This document shows positions 9,201 through 15,663 of a stretch of 27,833 nt of DNA, piece after piece. The notes below the pieces were generated by a model that searched no databases, was not told the origin of the DNA, and saw only the letters and a program-made list of their open reading frames with translations. Origin of the DNA: JAKEGK01 sp036507695 (GTDB lineage Bacteria; Pseudomonadota; Gammaproteobacteria; SZUA-152). Numbering within the stretch: the first letter of the stretch is position 1; every line of letters begins with the position of its first letter. A program made the position numbers and the translations under genes. Location of the stretch: assembly GCA_036507695.1 (NCBI GenBank), contig DATCIR010000335.1, positions 1-27,833 of the forward strand. Direction: 5' to 3'.

Positions 9201-9358
9201 CTGCCGATCGCCAAACCAAGGAAGAACGCGGCAAGCACGGTACTGACTGAAGCACTGGTTGAACCCATGCTGAGCCCCAACAGGCGCACCCATACCACCT
9301 GGTACGTTAGCGCGGCCACTCCTGAGACCACTAGAAAAAGAGCCGCCAGAATCAACAT
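6260..9358 (-). CDS. Membrane protein fused to a spermidine-synthase-like domain
   Basis: The 1032-residue protein has three parts. The first (about residues 1-450) is a set of roughly a dozen membrane segments with MFS-like features. The middle (about 480-740) resembles the Rossmann domain of spermidine synthases: a glycine-rich GYGGGFTTKAF near residue 540, then VVELEPNIVDAGR with the acidic residue expected to bind the nucleotide ribose. The loop normally carrying the catalytic Asp reads DLIAAQPSHPW, so the usual acidic residue seems absent and polyamine synthesis is doubtful. The last 290 residues are helical and soluble. Such fused proteins are annotated as MFS/spermidine synthase fusions and their substrate is generally unknown. 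The ATG is preceded by AAGGATG. It appears to be a single transcription unit. Confidence 0.75.
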   Translation of the reverse strand: MLILAALFLVVSGVAALTYQVVWVRLLGLSMGSTSASVSTVLAAFFLGLAIGSYLAERITRNRIDNLKVYIVLEAIIGLSGLALLPILLNLDHMMAAIPQLGSLLQFKFAVTMALLLIPTMCMGATFPVMAAILVRRQADMGKRVSQLYSLNTAGAVFGALFAGFVFVPHWGLDGAVYVAASLNFLIVAIAIYLNSRITFPPIEGNDDTRGELTAKQKVALKLQAPLRFHALIVLFATGFAAIATEVGWTKYLSIFTGTTIYGFAAILTIFLFGIAAGSWWVKKYLDKIHRPEFWMAVGLVALGASLLFTRAFLSFLPPVFEAVNSFSVEIWLKHGVKYTIVFFMLILPTFVFGALFPLNLKLYCGDLSGVRARIGKAYAVNTIASIFGSVAAGFWIIPQYGTDTLLTAMALLILVLPFIFIKPLPKLAPRIVITVLAVVGIASNWFFDHISYKDLIASVQYQYDNNAGTKKKPEVLFVKEGKTGVISLVTYDGNYVRIQNNGLNESGFNKQDLDHPPIIEYLLGLMPYFVHENPKSAFVVGYGGGFTTKAFTLTEGLEKIKVVELEPNIVDAGRFMFGGEIPMLQDPRVVLEFNDARNTLLLEDVKYDLIAAQPSHPWLSRASTVFTKEFFQVVKSRLNEGGIYGQWLSMFNMDATTMRAILRAFYDVFPEGFTMADVDSGDFLMFGSGKPIQFDMERIKKRFFEPRVNKGLGYYDLKQPYDLFWYFALSREQALTAIGDMIPNTDMNILSEVRLSALDQNAKGDEDPYQLLWNNYSLDVNPYLKNDEAVDALFGYAQSLFLWNKYSLITNVVDNLKKYDAAMARAVDHQHKWLVYDYDGAINIYQNESLWPDVTHQQQAEIMMELKRFADAAAAIDRIQDQTLRRSMGAKLLFNQNKPQELAKLKPQSDTERLWQFTGLADSNLSQAGTKLVELMSRVPLEEPQLRVLIRYYGLLKNEREMDRYTRQLVELNDKQVERMTDALNIAIDNKSALRARTLLSRIEAMNPKATNLKALRQKVKALEKAESSTT

Positions 9359-9444
9359 AATATTTTCATCCTTATTTATTGTTGGATTATTTTTACCACC
9401 CCGGAAGAACTACAACCGCAGACGCCCTCAGCGAATCACAGTTT

Positions 9445-9463
9445 GCAGGTGCACACCACCTGC
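9445..9463. promoter_or_regulatory. Short inverted repeat before the spermidine-synthase-like gene
   Basis: GCAGGTG and CACCTGC (7 bp each, 5-bp spacer) lie about 90 bp upstream of the start at 9358. The position fits an operator or a leader hairpin; nothing identifies the partner. Confidence 0.3.
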
Positions 9464-9584
9464 TTCACACTCTCGCCCAACCGATTAGCAAAACATGGGT
9501 GAATGTAGCCGAAAATTAACCAAAATCAAAATAAACCTGGCACCGCCATAGCGAATTCAGGGTTTGCCGCTACTTAGGTGGTTG

Positions 9585-9683
9585 TTATAGTTTGCGAATT
9601 TCCTCGTAAGGATCATTTATTAATCCTTTCGCAATTAACGCTTCAGCCAGGCTTTTAATCCCGTAAAAATAGTTAGTTAGCAT
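9585..9683 (-). CDS. Candidate 32-residue small protein, unrecognised
   Basis: An ATG ORF of 32 codons starts MLTNYFYGIKSLAEALI and ends DPYEEIRKL. It reads like a natural amphipathic helix with no rare residues, unlike the AT-rich DNA to its right. It ends 226 bp before the spermidine-synthase-like gene on the same strand, so it could be a small protein or leader in that transcript, or the C-terminal remnant of a lost gene. No clear Shine-Dalgarno is seen before the ATG (CTAGAGT only). I do not recognise a family. Confidence 0.3.
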   Translation of the reverse strand: MLTNYFYGIKSLAEALIAKGLINDPYEEIRKL

Positions 9684-10220
9684 ACTCTAGAAATTGTTTA
9701 GACACCCCGCTGACCCATCCACTATGCACGCAATTTTTACAATTTTCACATTTCAACTAAGTTTTTTTAGTAAACGCATCTATTCTTAAGATAACCTTAA
9801 GGATAAAACCCAGGAAACTGTAGTTTTATTTATCCCTATAATTTTATATTTATTTAAAAACATATAGTTAAAGTGATAATTTGTCAAAAGTAAGCGATAT
9901 CCTACATATTCATTTAAATCACCGGAAAGTTGACTGATACTGAAATCATGTGCTAGTTTAATTATGCCTTCGATAATTCTTGATGGTGCGCTGGGTGGTA
10001 GTGAGGTTTGTATCCATTCATGCACCGCTTTAGAAGTGTTGAAGGCCTTGGAGATCTAACGACCGTACTGAACAGATTGAGGCTGCCTGGTCATTCGTGA
10101 CTAACCGGTCTTAATCATGGACAGAGCTCTCGTTAGTCACCTTGCCAACTGTTCAGCGTCTCGCACGCATGAACGCCTAAAACCAACGAACGACTTGCTA
10201 ACCACATAGAGGAGAATACT
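9684..10220. other. Gene-poor, partly AT-rich stretch with structured leader
   Basis: About 9780-9930 is clearly more AT-rich than its neighbours. A minus-strand frame at 9786-10025 starting with GTG (HEWIQTSLPPSAPS...) continues upstream without a stop to about 10060; its right half looks protein-like and its left half does not, so it may be a decayed gene fragment. From 10090 the DNA holds two competing hairpins just before the Gly/Met ORF. No RNA gene or transposase is recognised. Confidence 0.5.
10090..10140 (+). promoter_or_regulatory. Mutually exclusive hairpins in the leader of the Gly/Met ORF
   Basis: GTCA-TTCG-TGAC at 10090-10101 forms a small hairpin. The overlapping GTGACTAAC (10097-10105) pairs perfectly with GTTAGTCAC (10132-10140), whose loop contains the palindrome AGAGCTCT. 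Both cannot form together. This could be a switch-like leader or an operator; transcription start is unknown. Confidence 0.35.
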
Positions 10221-10328
10221 ATGGGCGGAGGCGGAGGCGGCGGTGGTGGCGGCGGCATGGGCGGCGGCGGCGGAATGGGCGGCGGTGGTGGCGGTATGGG
10301 TGGTGGTGGCGGCGGCGGTGGAATGTAA
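10221..10328 (+). CDS. 35-residue protein made only of glycine and methionine
   Basis: ATG is followed by 11 Gly, Met, 5 Gly, Met, 6 Gly, Met, 8 Gly, Met and TAA: 30 glycines and 5 methionines, nothing else. A strong Shine-Dalgarno, GAGGAG, stands 7 nt before the ATG. The ORF borders coincide exactly with the borders of the G-rich tract. All interruptions are ATG in this frame, while the opposite strand reads poly-proline with a mixture of Ile and Met, so the plus strand is the better reading. Glycine codons vary among GGC, GGT and GGA with no GGG, which is not a simple slippage repeat. The composition recalls the GGM tail of GroEL, whose gene lies 3 kb away. No modifying enzyme is adjacent; the neighbour to the right is an ABC exporter on the opposite strand. 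Function unknown. Confidence 0.6.
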   Translation: MGGGGGGGGGGGMGGGGGMGGGGGGMGGGGGGGGM

Positions 10329-10396
10329 TCCGCTAACGCTTCAACTATCAACGTTGAACCTGCAAAAGAGCTAAGTTACGCTCAATGCACATGCGA

Positions 10397-10521
10397 CGCT
10401 AACCCTAGCGAAGCAATATACCGTTGTTATCGCACTACGCTCATTTTGTTGCACGCAGCATTTGCTGTAGTCACTTCGCTACAAAAAACCGTAGTCAGCG
10501 TTTACTTAAAAATAAACGCTG
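10397..10521 (+). other. Run of consecutive stem-loops after the Gly/Met ORF
   Basis: Adjacent inverted repeats: CGCTA/TAGCG (10397-10410), CAGC/GCTG (10456-10467), overlapping TGTAG/CTACA (10466-10483), and CAGCGTTTA/TAAACGCTG (10496-10504 with 10513-10521, 9 bp perfect). The stretch contains no plausible ORF. It could be a structured 3' UTR or a small RNA ending at the hairpin just beyond. Confidence 0.4.
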
Positions 10522-10524
10522 TGT

Positions 10525-10554
10525 GAAGAAGAGTCACTTCGGTGGCTCTTCTTC
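10525..10554 (+). terminator. Strong hairpin with a cUUCGg tetraloop
   Basis: A 13-bp stem (GAAGAAGAGTCAC with GTGGCTCTTCTTC, one G-T wobble) is closed by C-TTCG-G, the exceptionally stable tetraloop. No T-tract follows, so it may be a processing or stability barrier rather than a classical intrinsic terminator. It lies between the Gly/Met ORF and the convergent ABC gene. Confidence 0.55.
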
Positions 10555-10785
10555 TAACAATTACTAGTTCTAACAGTCTTTCTCATCGAAGCACTACTTC
10601 ACAAAGCACGTCCTTTCAGAGCGTTTTTCTAAAAATATCACGAACTAATGGTGTGCGAGATATTCGTCAAGTGCTCGAATTAATATTACTTGACCCCTGC
10701 AGCCATGTGCACAATGGGTAGTTGGTATCCTTTGTTTAGCTGTATTAGTAGCGCGTTATGCGGTCAATTGATGAATTTAGTTTTA
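10555..10785. other. Intergenic stretch downstream of the ABC exporter
   Basis: No gene. The only structure seen is an inverted repeat GTCAAGT/ACTTGAC (about 10668-10696) with a 15-bp AT-rich spacer, which might end transcription of the exporter gene, but it lacks a good T-tract. Confidence 0.4.
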
Positions 10786-12561
10786 CTATTGTTCAGCTCC
10801 GGTTTGCCATTCAACGGCTTGTTGATACCCTGGATGGCATTTCAGTAATTCCTCATGCGTTCCGGTAGTGACTGTGCCATCGCCGTTGAAGTACAGCACC
10901 CGGTTAGCCGACCGAATGGAGGTGTAGCGATGGGCGATGATTAACGTGGTCCGGCCTTTTCGCAATTTGCCAAGCGCCTGCACGACCAATTGTTCCGATT
11001 GACTATCCAGCGCCGATGAGGCCTCATCAAGCACCAATATAGGCGCATCACGCAAAAATGCCTGCGCGATAGCTAAGCGCTGACACTGCCCTGCTGACAA
11101 CGTGATACCCTGCGTGCCAATCACGGTATCCAGGCCCTGCCCCAGTTTCTCAATGTACTCCCAGGCAAAGGCGCTTTTACAGGCCGCAATCATCGCATCT
11201 TCACTGGCATCGGCTTTCGCCAAGCGCAGGTTTTCCCGTATGCTGTCATTGATAAAAAACGCTTCCTGCCAGACAATCGCGATATTGCCACGCAAGGAAT
11301 CCAGGGTAACGGATTTAATGTCCGTGCCGTCTATGCTGACCGCGCCGTGCCGCGGATCAAAAAAACGCAATAACAAATTGGCAAAGGTCGACTTCCCCGA
11401 CCCGCTGGGACCAACCAGCGCTACGTATTCCCCGCCGTTAATCACTACCGATATGCCCGCGAAGATGTCCCTGTGTTGCCCTTCATACGCGAAATGTACG
11501 TTGTCAAAACGAATCCCGCCCTGGGTTATAATTAATTTACGGGCATCCACAATTTCCTGGGTGGATGATTTGAATTCCATTAACTCCATCACGCGGTGCG
11601 CCGCGCTTAAGTCACCCTGTAACTGAATCGGGATTTGCGCGATCCCGCGTACCGGCACCGAAAGGTATCCCAGATAGACGATAAAACTGACCAGCGTACC
11701 CACCAACAACTGTCCTGATTCGATGTTTGCAATACCCATGTAGACAATAGTCACACCGGTTAAATACAGCAACACCGCGAATAATCGATCGTATAGAATA
11801 TCAATGGCGCGCATTTTTAGGGTCCAATAACGCGCAACATCAAACACGGAATGATGTTTATCGCTGATGCGATTCTCAACCGTAAAGGAACTGATGCCCC
11901 GCAAATTTCCCAGCACCTGCTCTTCAAAAGCCATGAGTTCGCCATTGCGCTCAAAATAGTGAGTTGCCGCCCGGCCTTTGCGCGGCGCGAGGAAGTGTTG
12001 CAACAGGTAAAACAAGGGCGCCAGGCACAAAGCAAGCAACGCCAATTGCCAGTCAATCCAGAACAGCATTGCAAGGTAAAACACCAGAACCAGCATATGG
12101 GATAAAAAATTAAGCGGTACATCAAGGATAAAGGTCAGCAAGCGGTCTATGTCGTTGGTGACACGCGCCATTAAATCGCCTTTTTTAAACCGCGCCACAA
12201 TAGGATAAGACATGCGCATGATATGTAGTAGTACCGCTTTGCGGATACGCGCCACAAAACGCAAATACACCCATTGAAAGCTATATAAGTAGATAAACTG
12301 CAATGACTGATTCACTACCACGATGACGGCCAGCCAAAGCAGCGTCAAACCCAGTTGATCAAAATTACTATTGGTCAAATGATTTATCGCTGATCCCAGC
12401 AACCAGATCATGGCCGTGTTAGCAACGGTAATCCCCAGCAACAACAGGACCATGAGGGCAATGTAGACATTGTCCTCATGTAAATATGGGGCCAGGTACT
12501 TTCGAACCGCCTTCGTGGTTTTAAGTAATTGACCTAATCTGGGCTGCGCATTAACGGCCAT
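10786..12561 (-). CDS. ABC exporter half-transporter (fused membrane and ATPase domains)
   Basis: The 591-residue protein has an N-terminal six-helix exporter domain (about residues 20-320) and a C-terminal ATPase. The nucleotide-binding domain shows Walker A GPSGSGKST near residue 384, the Q-loop (IVWQEAFF), the signature LSAGQ (canonical LSGGQ with one change), Walker B ILVLDEASSALD and the H-loop IIAHR. It should act as a homodimer in the inner membrane, or as a heterodimer with a partner encoded elsewhere. The architecture is that of MsbA/LmrA-type lipid or drug exporters; the substrate cannot be read from sequence. It stands alone, between two non-coding stretches, with no adjacent accessory protein. 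Confidence 0.85.
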   Translation of the reverse strand: MAVNAQPRLGQLLKTTKAVRKYLAPYLHEDNVYIALMVLLLLGITVANTAMIWLLGSAINHLTNSNFDQLGLTLLWLAVIVVVNQSLQFIYLYSFQWVYLRFVARIRKAVLLHIMRMSYPIVARFKKGDLMARVTNDIDRLLTFILDVPLNFLSHMLVLVFYLAMLFWIDWQLALLALCLAPLFYLLQHFLAPRKGRAATHYFERNGELMAFEEQVLGNLRGISSFTVENRISDKHHSVFDVARYWTLKMRAIDILYDRLFAVLLYLTGVTIVYMGIANIESGQLLVGTLVSFIVYLGYLSVPVRGIAQIPIQLQGDLSAAHRVMELMEFKSSTQEIVDARKLIITQGGIRFDNVHFAYEGQHRDIFAGISVVINGGEYVALVGPSGSGKSTFANLLLRFFDPRHGAVSIDGTDIKSVTLDSLRGNIAIVWQEAFFINDSIRENLRLAKADASEDAMIAACKSAFAWEYIEKLGQGLDTVIGTQGITLSAGQCQRLAIAQAFLRDAPILVLDEASSALDSQSEQLVVQALGKLRKGRTTLIIAHRYTSIRSANRVLYFNGDGTVTTGTHEELLKCHPGYQQAVEWQTGAEQ

Positions 12562-12759
12562 GAATTCGCAAATAAGCTACCGTCTGACGAGGGGCGATCG
12601 GAAGTCTTGGTATCGGAAATTGGCTTCCATTATATGCCGGCGGTCGGTAAAGTAAAAACCGGGAATCACATTGTAGAACGGAAAAAAACCATCGCTGAAA
12701 ATAACTTTGAACTAACGCTCTGCGAAAACTTAATTCGGGAATGCTTACAGCCAATGCAA

Positions 12760-12806
12760 GCGCCGATAAAAAAGGCGCTGATCACTATTCGTAAAAGCAG
12801 CGCCTT
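12760..12806. terminator. Alternative stem-loops sharing one arm
   Basis: AGCGCC, then GGCGCT, then AGCGCC occur in a row. The middle arm can pair with the left copy (short A-rich loop) or, better, with the right one: AAGGCGCTG (12772-12780) pairs with CAGCGCCTT (12798-12806), 9 bp perfect. This has the form of an attenuator or bidirectional terminator, but no clear gene on the plus strand precedes it. Confidence 0.3.
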
Positions 12807-12913
12807 GTAGTTTTGCTGACCTTCTGATTATTTAGTTCCCCTAACAGGAAGTAAGGTATCAGTTTGCGTATTGTGTGGCGCTCTGGCAGGTTTGGATTAT
12901 AAGATGAGGCCCC

Positions 12914-13162
12914 ATGCCTTTCCCCATGCCTTTCCACATGCCTTTTGTACCTCTCGTTACACCCGCCAAGCCTCGACTGTCAGCCGCCCTGGAGATTATT
13001 ACCGGTAACTCGCCGATGAAAAAACACCAGCCAGTGATAAAACCTGGATTGAGTGTAGCAATGCAAATTCATTGGCGTCAAGCAGCGCACAATATCATCA
13101 TATATCGAACGGTCAGGGTTATCCGTCAGATTTGTTATACATTTTTTGCAATTCACACCTGA
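12914..13162 (+). CDS. Doubtful 82-residue ORF with an in-frame triplicated start
   Basis: The ORF begins MPFPMPFHMPFV: three copies of a 12-bp unit (12913-12948), each carrying ATG CCT TT, in the same frame. A GAGG lies 4 nt before the first ATG. The rest (PLVTPAKPRLSAALEII..., basic and hydrophobic) resembles no known family and has no domain I recognise. It overlaps an opposite frame. Best seen as a possible small gene or a remnant. Confidence 0.2.
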   Translation: MPFPMPFHMPFVPLVTPAKPRLSAALEIITGNSPMKKHQPVIKPGLSVAMQIHWRQAAHNIIIYRTVRVIRQICYTFFAIHT

Positions 13163-13290
13163 AATAGTCGTACGCCCGATATTGAAAATGACCATACTAT
13201 CCATCAAGCCGCCGGCGTGTAAAAGGATAAAGCGGAAATTGGCAACAACTCTACTAAGTCACCACGAGTAAACCTTATTTAAAAAAAAGC

Positions 13291-13441
13291 GTAACTACTC
13301 ACCCCGCATAGGTTAAAGCGGCGCCGGTGTCTCCTGCCGGGGGCGTCTGCGGCCAGGGATGGCCGCAATCGAGCCTACAGGGACGTACTTGTGGCGTCCC
13401 CCGGCAGGAGACACCGGCGCGGCCCACGGGTGAGTAGTTAC
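13291..13441. mobile_element. 151-bp MITE-like element with GTAA ends and 8-bp flanking repeat
   Basis: Terminal inverted repeats GTAACTACTCACCC (13291-13304) and its complement (13428-13441) bound a 151-bp stretch without ORF. Inside, a second perfect 23-bp inverted repeat (13321-13343 with 13398-13420) encloses a hairpin GCGGCCA-GGGA-TGGCCGC (13350-13367). AAAAAAGC stands directly on both sides (13283-13290 and 13442-13449), as an 8-bp target duplication would. IS66-family elements are known for ends beginning GTAA and 8-bp duplications, so this may be a non-autonomous IS66 relative. The flanking repeat is A-rich and could be chance. The centre (GAGCCTACAGGGACGTAC) looks like a repeat I recall from other Gammaproteobacteria. 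Confidence 0.7.
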
Positions 13442-13450
13442 AAAAAAGCA

Positions 13451-13478
13451 ATAAAAAGCCCCGCATTACGCGGGGCTT
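13451..13478 (-). terminator. Intrinsic terminator of groEL
   Basis: On the minus strand AAGCCCCGC and GCGGGGCTT form a 9-bp GC-rich stem with a 5-nt loop, followed by TTTTTAT. It begins about 28 nt after the groEL stop. The MITE-like element lies just downstream. Confidence 0.9.
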
Positions 13479-13506
13479 GGTTTATACACCTGAATAGCCG
13501 GAAGGC

Positions 13507-15144
13507 TTACATCATGCCGCCCATGCCACCCATTCCGCCCATATCTGGCGCAGAGGCGGATTCTTTCTTAGGCGCCTCAGCAACCATGGCTTCAGTGGTA
13601 ATCATTAAGCCGGCAATGGAAGCCGCATTTTGCAATGCGGTACGGGTTACTTTGGTTGGATCAAGAATACCCATGGCGACCATGTCACCGTACTCGTCTG
13701 TCGCCGCATTGAATCCAAAATTGCCTTTACCTTCTGCAATCTTGTTCAATACCACGGAAGGTTCACCGCCGGCATTTGCCACGATCTGACGTAATGGTTC
13801 TTCCATGGCGCGGCGCGCAATGTTGACACCAACATCCTGGTCATGGTTTTCCGCTTTTAATTTTGCAATGGCTTGTTTGGCGCGCACCAGGGCAACACCG
13901 CCGCCAGGCACCACACCCTCTTCCACCGCGGCGCGGGTGGCGTGCAGTGCATCTTCAACACGGGCTTTTTTCTCTTTCATTTCCATTTCAGTGGTGGCGC
14001 CAACCTTGATAACCGCAACACCGCCTGCCAGCTTGGCCACACGTTCTTGCAGTTTTTCCTTATCGTAGTCAGACGTTGCATCTTCGATTTGGGTGCGAAT
14101 TTGTGAAACGCGCGCTTCGATGTCCGCGGCTTCACCGGCACCGTCGATAATAGTGGAGTTTTCCTTGGTAATCGACACGCGTTTTGCGGTTCCCAGATCT
14201 TTGATCGTGGCTTTCTCGAGCGATAAGCCAACTTCTTCGGAAATTACCGTAGCGCCGCATAACACCGCGATATCTTCCAGCATCGCTTTACGGCGATCGC
14301 CGAAACCAGGCGCTTTAACCGCGCATACCTTCACGATACCACGCATGTTGTTTACCACTAGGGTCGCCAACGCTTCACCTTCGACATCTTCAGCAACAAT
14401 CATCAACGGTTTGCCGGCTTTTGCCACGGCTTCCAGCACGGGCAATAATTCACGAATGTTGGATATCTTCTTGTCGTGGATCAGGATGTAAGGGGAATCA
14501 AGTTCAGCGCTCATGCTTTCCTGGTTGTTAATGAAATAAGGAGACAGATAACCGCGGTCGAACTGCATGCCTTCAACCACATCCAGCTCGTTTTCCAGAC
14601 CAGAGCCTTCTTCAACCGTTATTACTCCTTCTTTGCCGACTTTTGACATGGCGTCCGCGATGATACGGCCAATGCTGGTATCGGAATTGGCTGAGATCGT
14701 TCCTACCTGCGCGATGGAGTTATCGTCTTCACAAGGTTTGGATAATTCTTTTAATGCATTTACCGCGGCGATTACGGCTTTATCGATACCGCGTTTGAGG
14801 TCCATGGGATTCATCCCCGAAGCAACCGCTTTCATGCCTTCCGCCAGAATGGACTGCGCCAGCACGGTTGCGGTTGTGGTGCCGTCACCCGCGATGTCGG
14901 AAGTTTGCGAAGCAACCTCCTTAACCATTTGGGCGCCCATGTTTTCGAACTTGTCTTCCAGCTCGATTTCTTTCGCTACAGATACACCGTCTTTAGTGAT
15001 CGTAGGCGCACCAAAACTCTTTTCCAATACAACGTTACGTCCCTTGGGACCTAAGGTTACTTTCACGGCATTGGCCAGAATGTTAACGCCGGCCGCCATA
15101 CGATGGCGGGCTTCGTCACTGAATTTCACTTCTTTTGCAGTCAT
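13507..15144 (-). CDS. groEL: Chaperonin GroEL (60 kDa)
   Basis: The 545-residue protein is a full-length GroEL, starting MTAKEVKFSDEARHRM and ending with the family's GGM tail (MGGMGGMGGMM). It contains the ATP-site motif GDGTTTATV (residues about 86-94) and the conserved segments VVEGMQFDRGYLSPYF, VKAPGFGDRRKAML and VEEGVVPGGGVAL. It forms the double seven-membered ring that folds proteins in the cytoplasm with GroES. The gene follows groES by 42 bp in the same operon, controlled by the CIRCE element in front of groES; an AGAGG ribosome binding site precedes the ATG. Nothing unusual is seen. Confidence 0.98.
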   Translation of the reverse strand: MTAKEVKFSDEARHRMAAGVNILANAVKVTLGPKGRNVVLEKSFGAPTITKDGVSVAKEIELEDKFENMGAQMVKEVASQTSDIAGDGTTTATVLAQSILAEGMKAVASGMNPMDLKRGIDKAVIAAVNALKELSKPCEDDNSIAQVGTISANSDTSIGRIIADAMSKVGKEGVITVEEGSGLENELDVVEGMQFDRGYLSPYFINNQESMSAELDSPYILIHDKKISNIRELLPVLEAVAKAGKPLMIVAEDVEGEALATLVVNNMRGIVKVCAVKAPGFGDRRKAMLEDIAVLCGATVISEEVGLSLEKATIKDLGTAKRVSITKENSTIIDGAGEAADIEARVSQIRTQIEDATSDYDKEKLQERVAKLAGGVAVIKVGATTEMEMKEKKARVEDALHATRAAVEEGVVPGGGVALVRAKQAIAKLKAENHDQDVGVNIARRAMEEPLRQIVANAGGEPSVVLNKIAEGKGNFGFNAATDEYGDMVAMGILDPTKVTRTALQNAASIAGLMITTEAMVAEAPKKESASAPDMGGMGGMGGMM

Positions 15145-15186
15145 GGGTAATCCTCTTTAATAAATTCGTTGGTATTCAGTTCGCGA

Positions 15187-15477
15187 TTACTTGGTTATCA
15201 CACCGGTGATGTCATCTTCACGCATCACTAACAGTTCTTCACCGTCGATTTTGATTTCGGTACCGCCATATTTGCTGAACAGAACTTTGTCACCGACCTT
15301 GACGTCCAAAGGGCGCACTTCACCATTTTCCAGGATTTTCCCCTTACCGACGGCAACAACTTCACCTTTGATGGGTTTTTCTGCCGCGGAATCCGGAATT
15401 ACGATACCTCCCGCAGAAGTACGTTCTTCCTCCATTCGACGAACGATGACACGATCATGCAAAGGACGAATCTTCAT
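15187..15477 (-). CDS. groES: Co-chaperonin GroES (10 kDa)
   Basis: The 96-residue protein begins MKIRPLHDRVIVRRMEEE and shows the mobile loop (ERTSAGGIVIPDSAAEKP, residues about 18-35) that docks onto GroEL, and the conserved KVLFSKYGGTEIK. It caps the GroEL ring as a heptamer. AAGGAGA stands 6 nt before the ATG. It is the first gene of the groESL operon, under CIRCE control. Confidence 0.98.
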   Translation of the reverse strand: MKIRPLHDRVIVRRMEEERTSAGGIVIPDSAAEKPIKGEVVAVGKGKILENGEVRPLDVKVGDKVLFSKYGGTEIKIDGEELLVMREDDITGVITK

Positions 15478-15536
15478 GTACTATCTCCTTGAAATATTGA
15501 ACTTTATTGTATTTGCTAATATGCTGATAGGACTTA

Positions 15537-15563
15537 TTAGCACTCTAATTTGATGAGTGCTAA
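15537..15563 (-). promoter_or_regulatory. CIRCE operator (HrcA binding site)
   Basis: TTAGCACTC-N9-GAGTGCTAA is the perfect CIRCE consensus with the canonical 9-bp spacer. It stands 60 bp before the groES start, just downstream of the -10 box, where bound HrcA would block transcription. Release of HrcA on heat shock would induce groESL. Confidence 0.95.
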
Positions 15564-15590
15564 TAATAGTGACGAATAATTTAAAATCAA
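15563..15590 (-). promoter_or_regulatory. Probable vegetative promoter of groESL
   Basis: On the minus strand TTGATT (15590-15585) and TATTAT (15568-15563) are separated by 16 bp and run directly into CIRCE. The boxes resemble the housekeeping sigma consensus; no sigma-32 type GNCCCCATNT box is seen. Confidence 0.5.
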
Positions 15591-15663
15591 GGGTTGGCAG
15601 GGATTTTATTTGCCCGGTGCATCAGAAACCAAAATGATGCCGGCGATGGCATGCTGGAATTAA

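Larger units (their letters stand above)
12562..13290. other. Non-coding stretch between the exporter and the MITE-like element
   Basis: The exporter promoter should lie at the left end. Contents: alternative hairpins at 12760-12806, a 12-bp triplicated ATG motif at 12913-12948, and two overlapping candidate frames (12914-13162 plus, 12980-13207 minus) that cannot both be genes. The minus frame begins with TTG without a ribosome binding site and has four cysteines, two as CKKC; it resembles no family I know. Confidence 0.5.

Noticed and set aside
10133..10351. Poly-proline ORF on the minus strand
   Set aside because: It is the complement of the Gly/Met ORF; it has no ribosome binding site and its interruptions mix Ile and Met, while the plus strand gives Met every time.
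10221..12561. RiPP or bacteriocin locus (Gly-rich precursor plus ABC exporter)
   Set aside because: The Gly/Met peptide has no Cys, Ser or Thr to modify and no leader, no modifying enzyme is nearby, and the exporter is convergent, lacks a peptidase domain and looks like a general MsbA-type half-transporter.
12980..13207. Minus-strand 75-residue ORF with CKKC and two more cysteines
   Set aside because: TTG start without ribosome binding site, no recognised family, and it overlaps another weak frame; kept only as a note.
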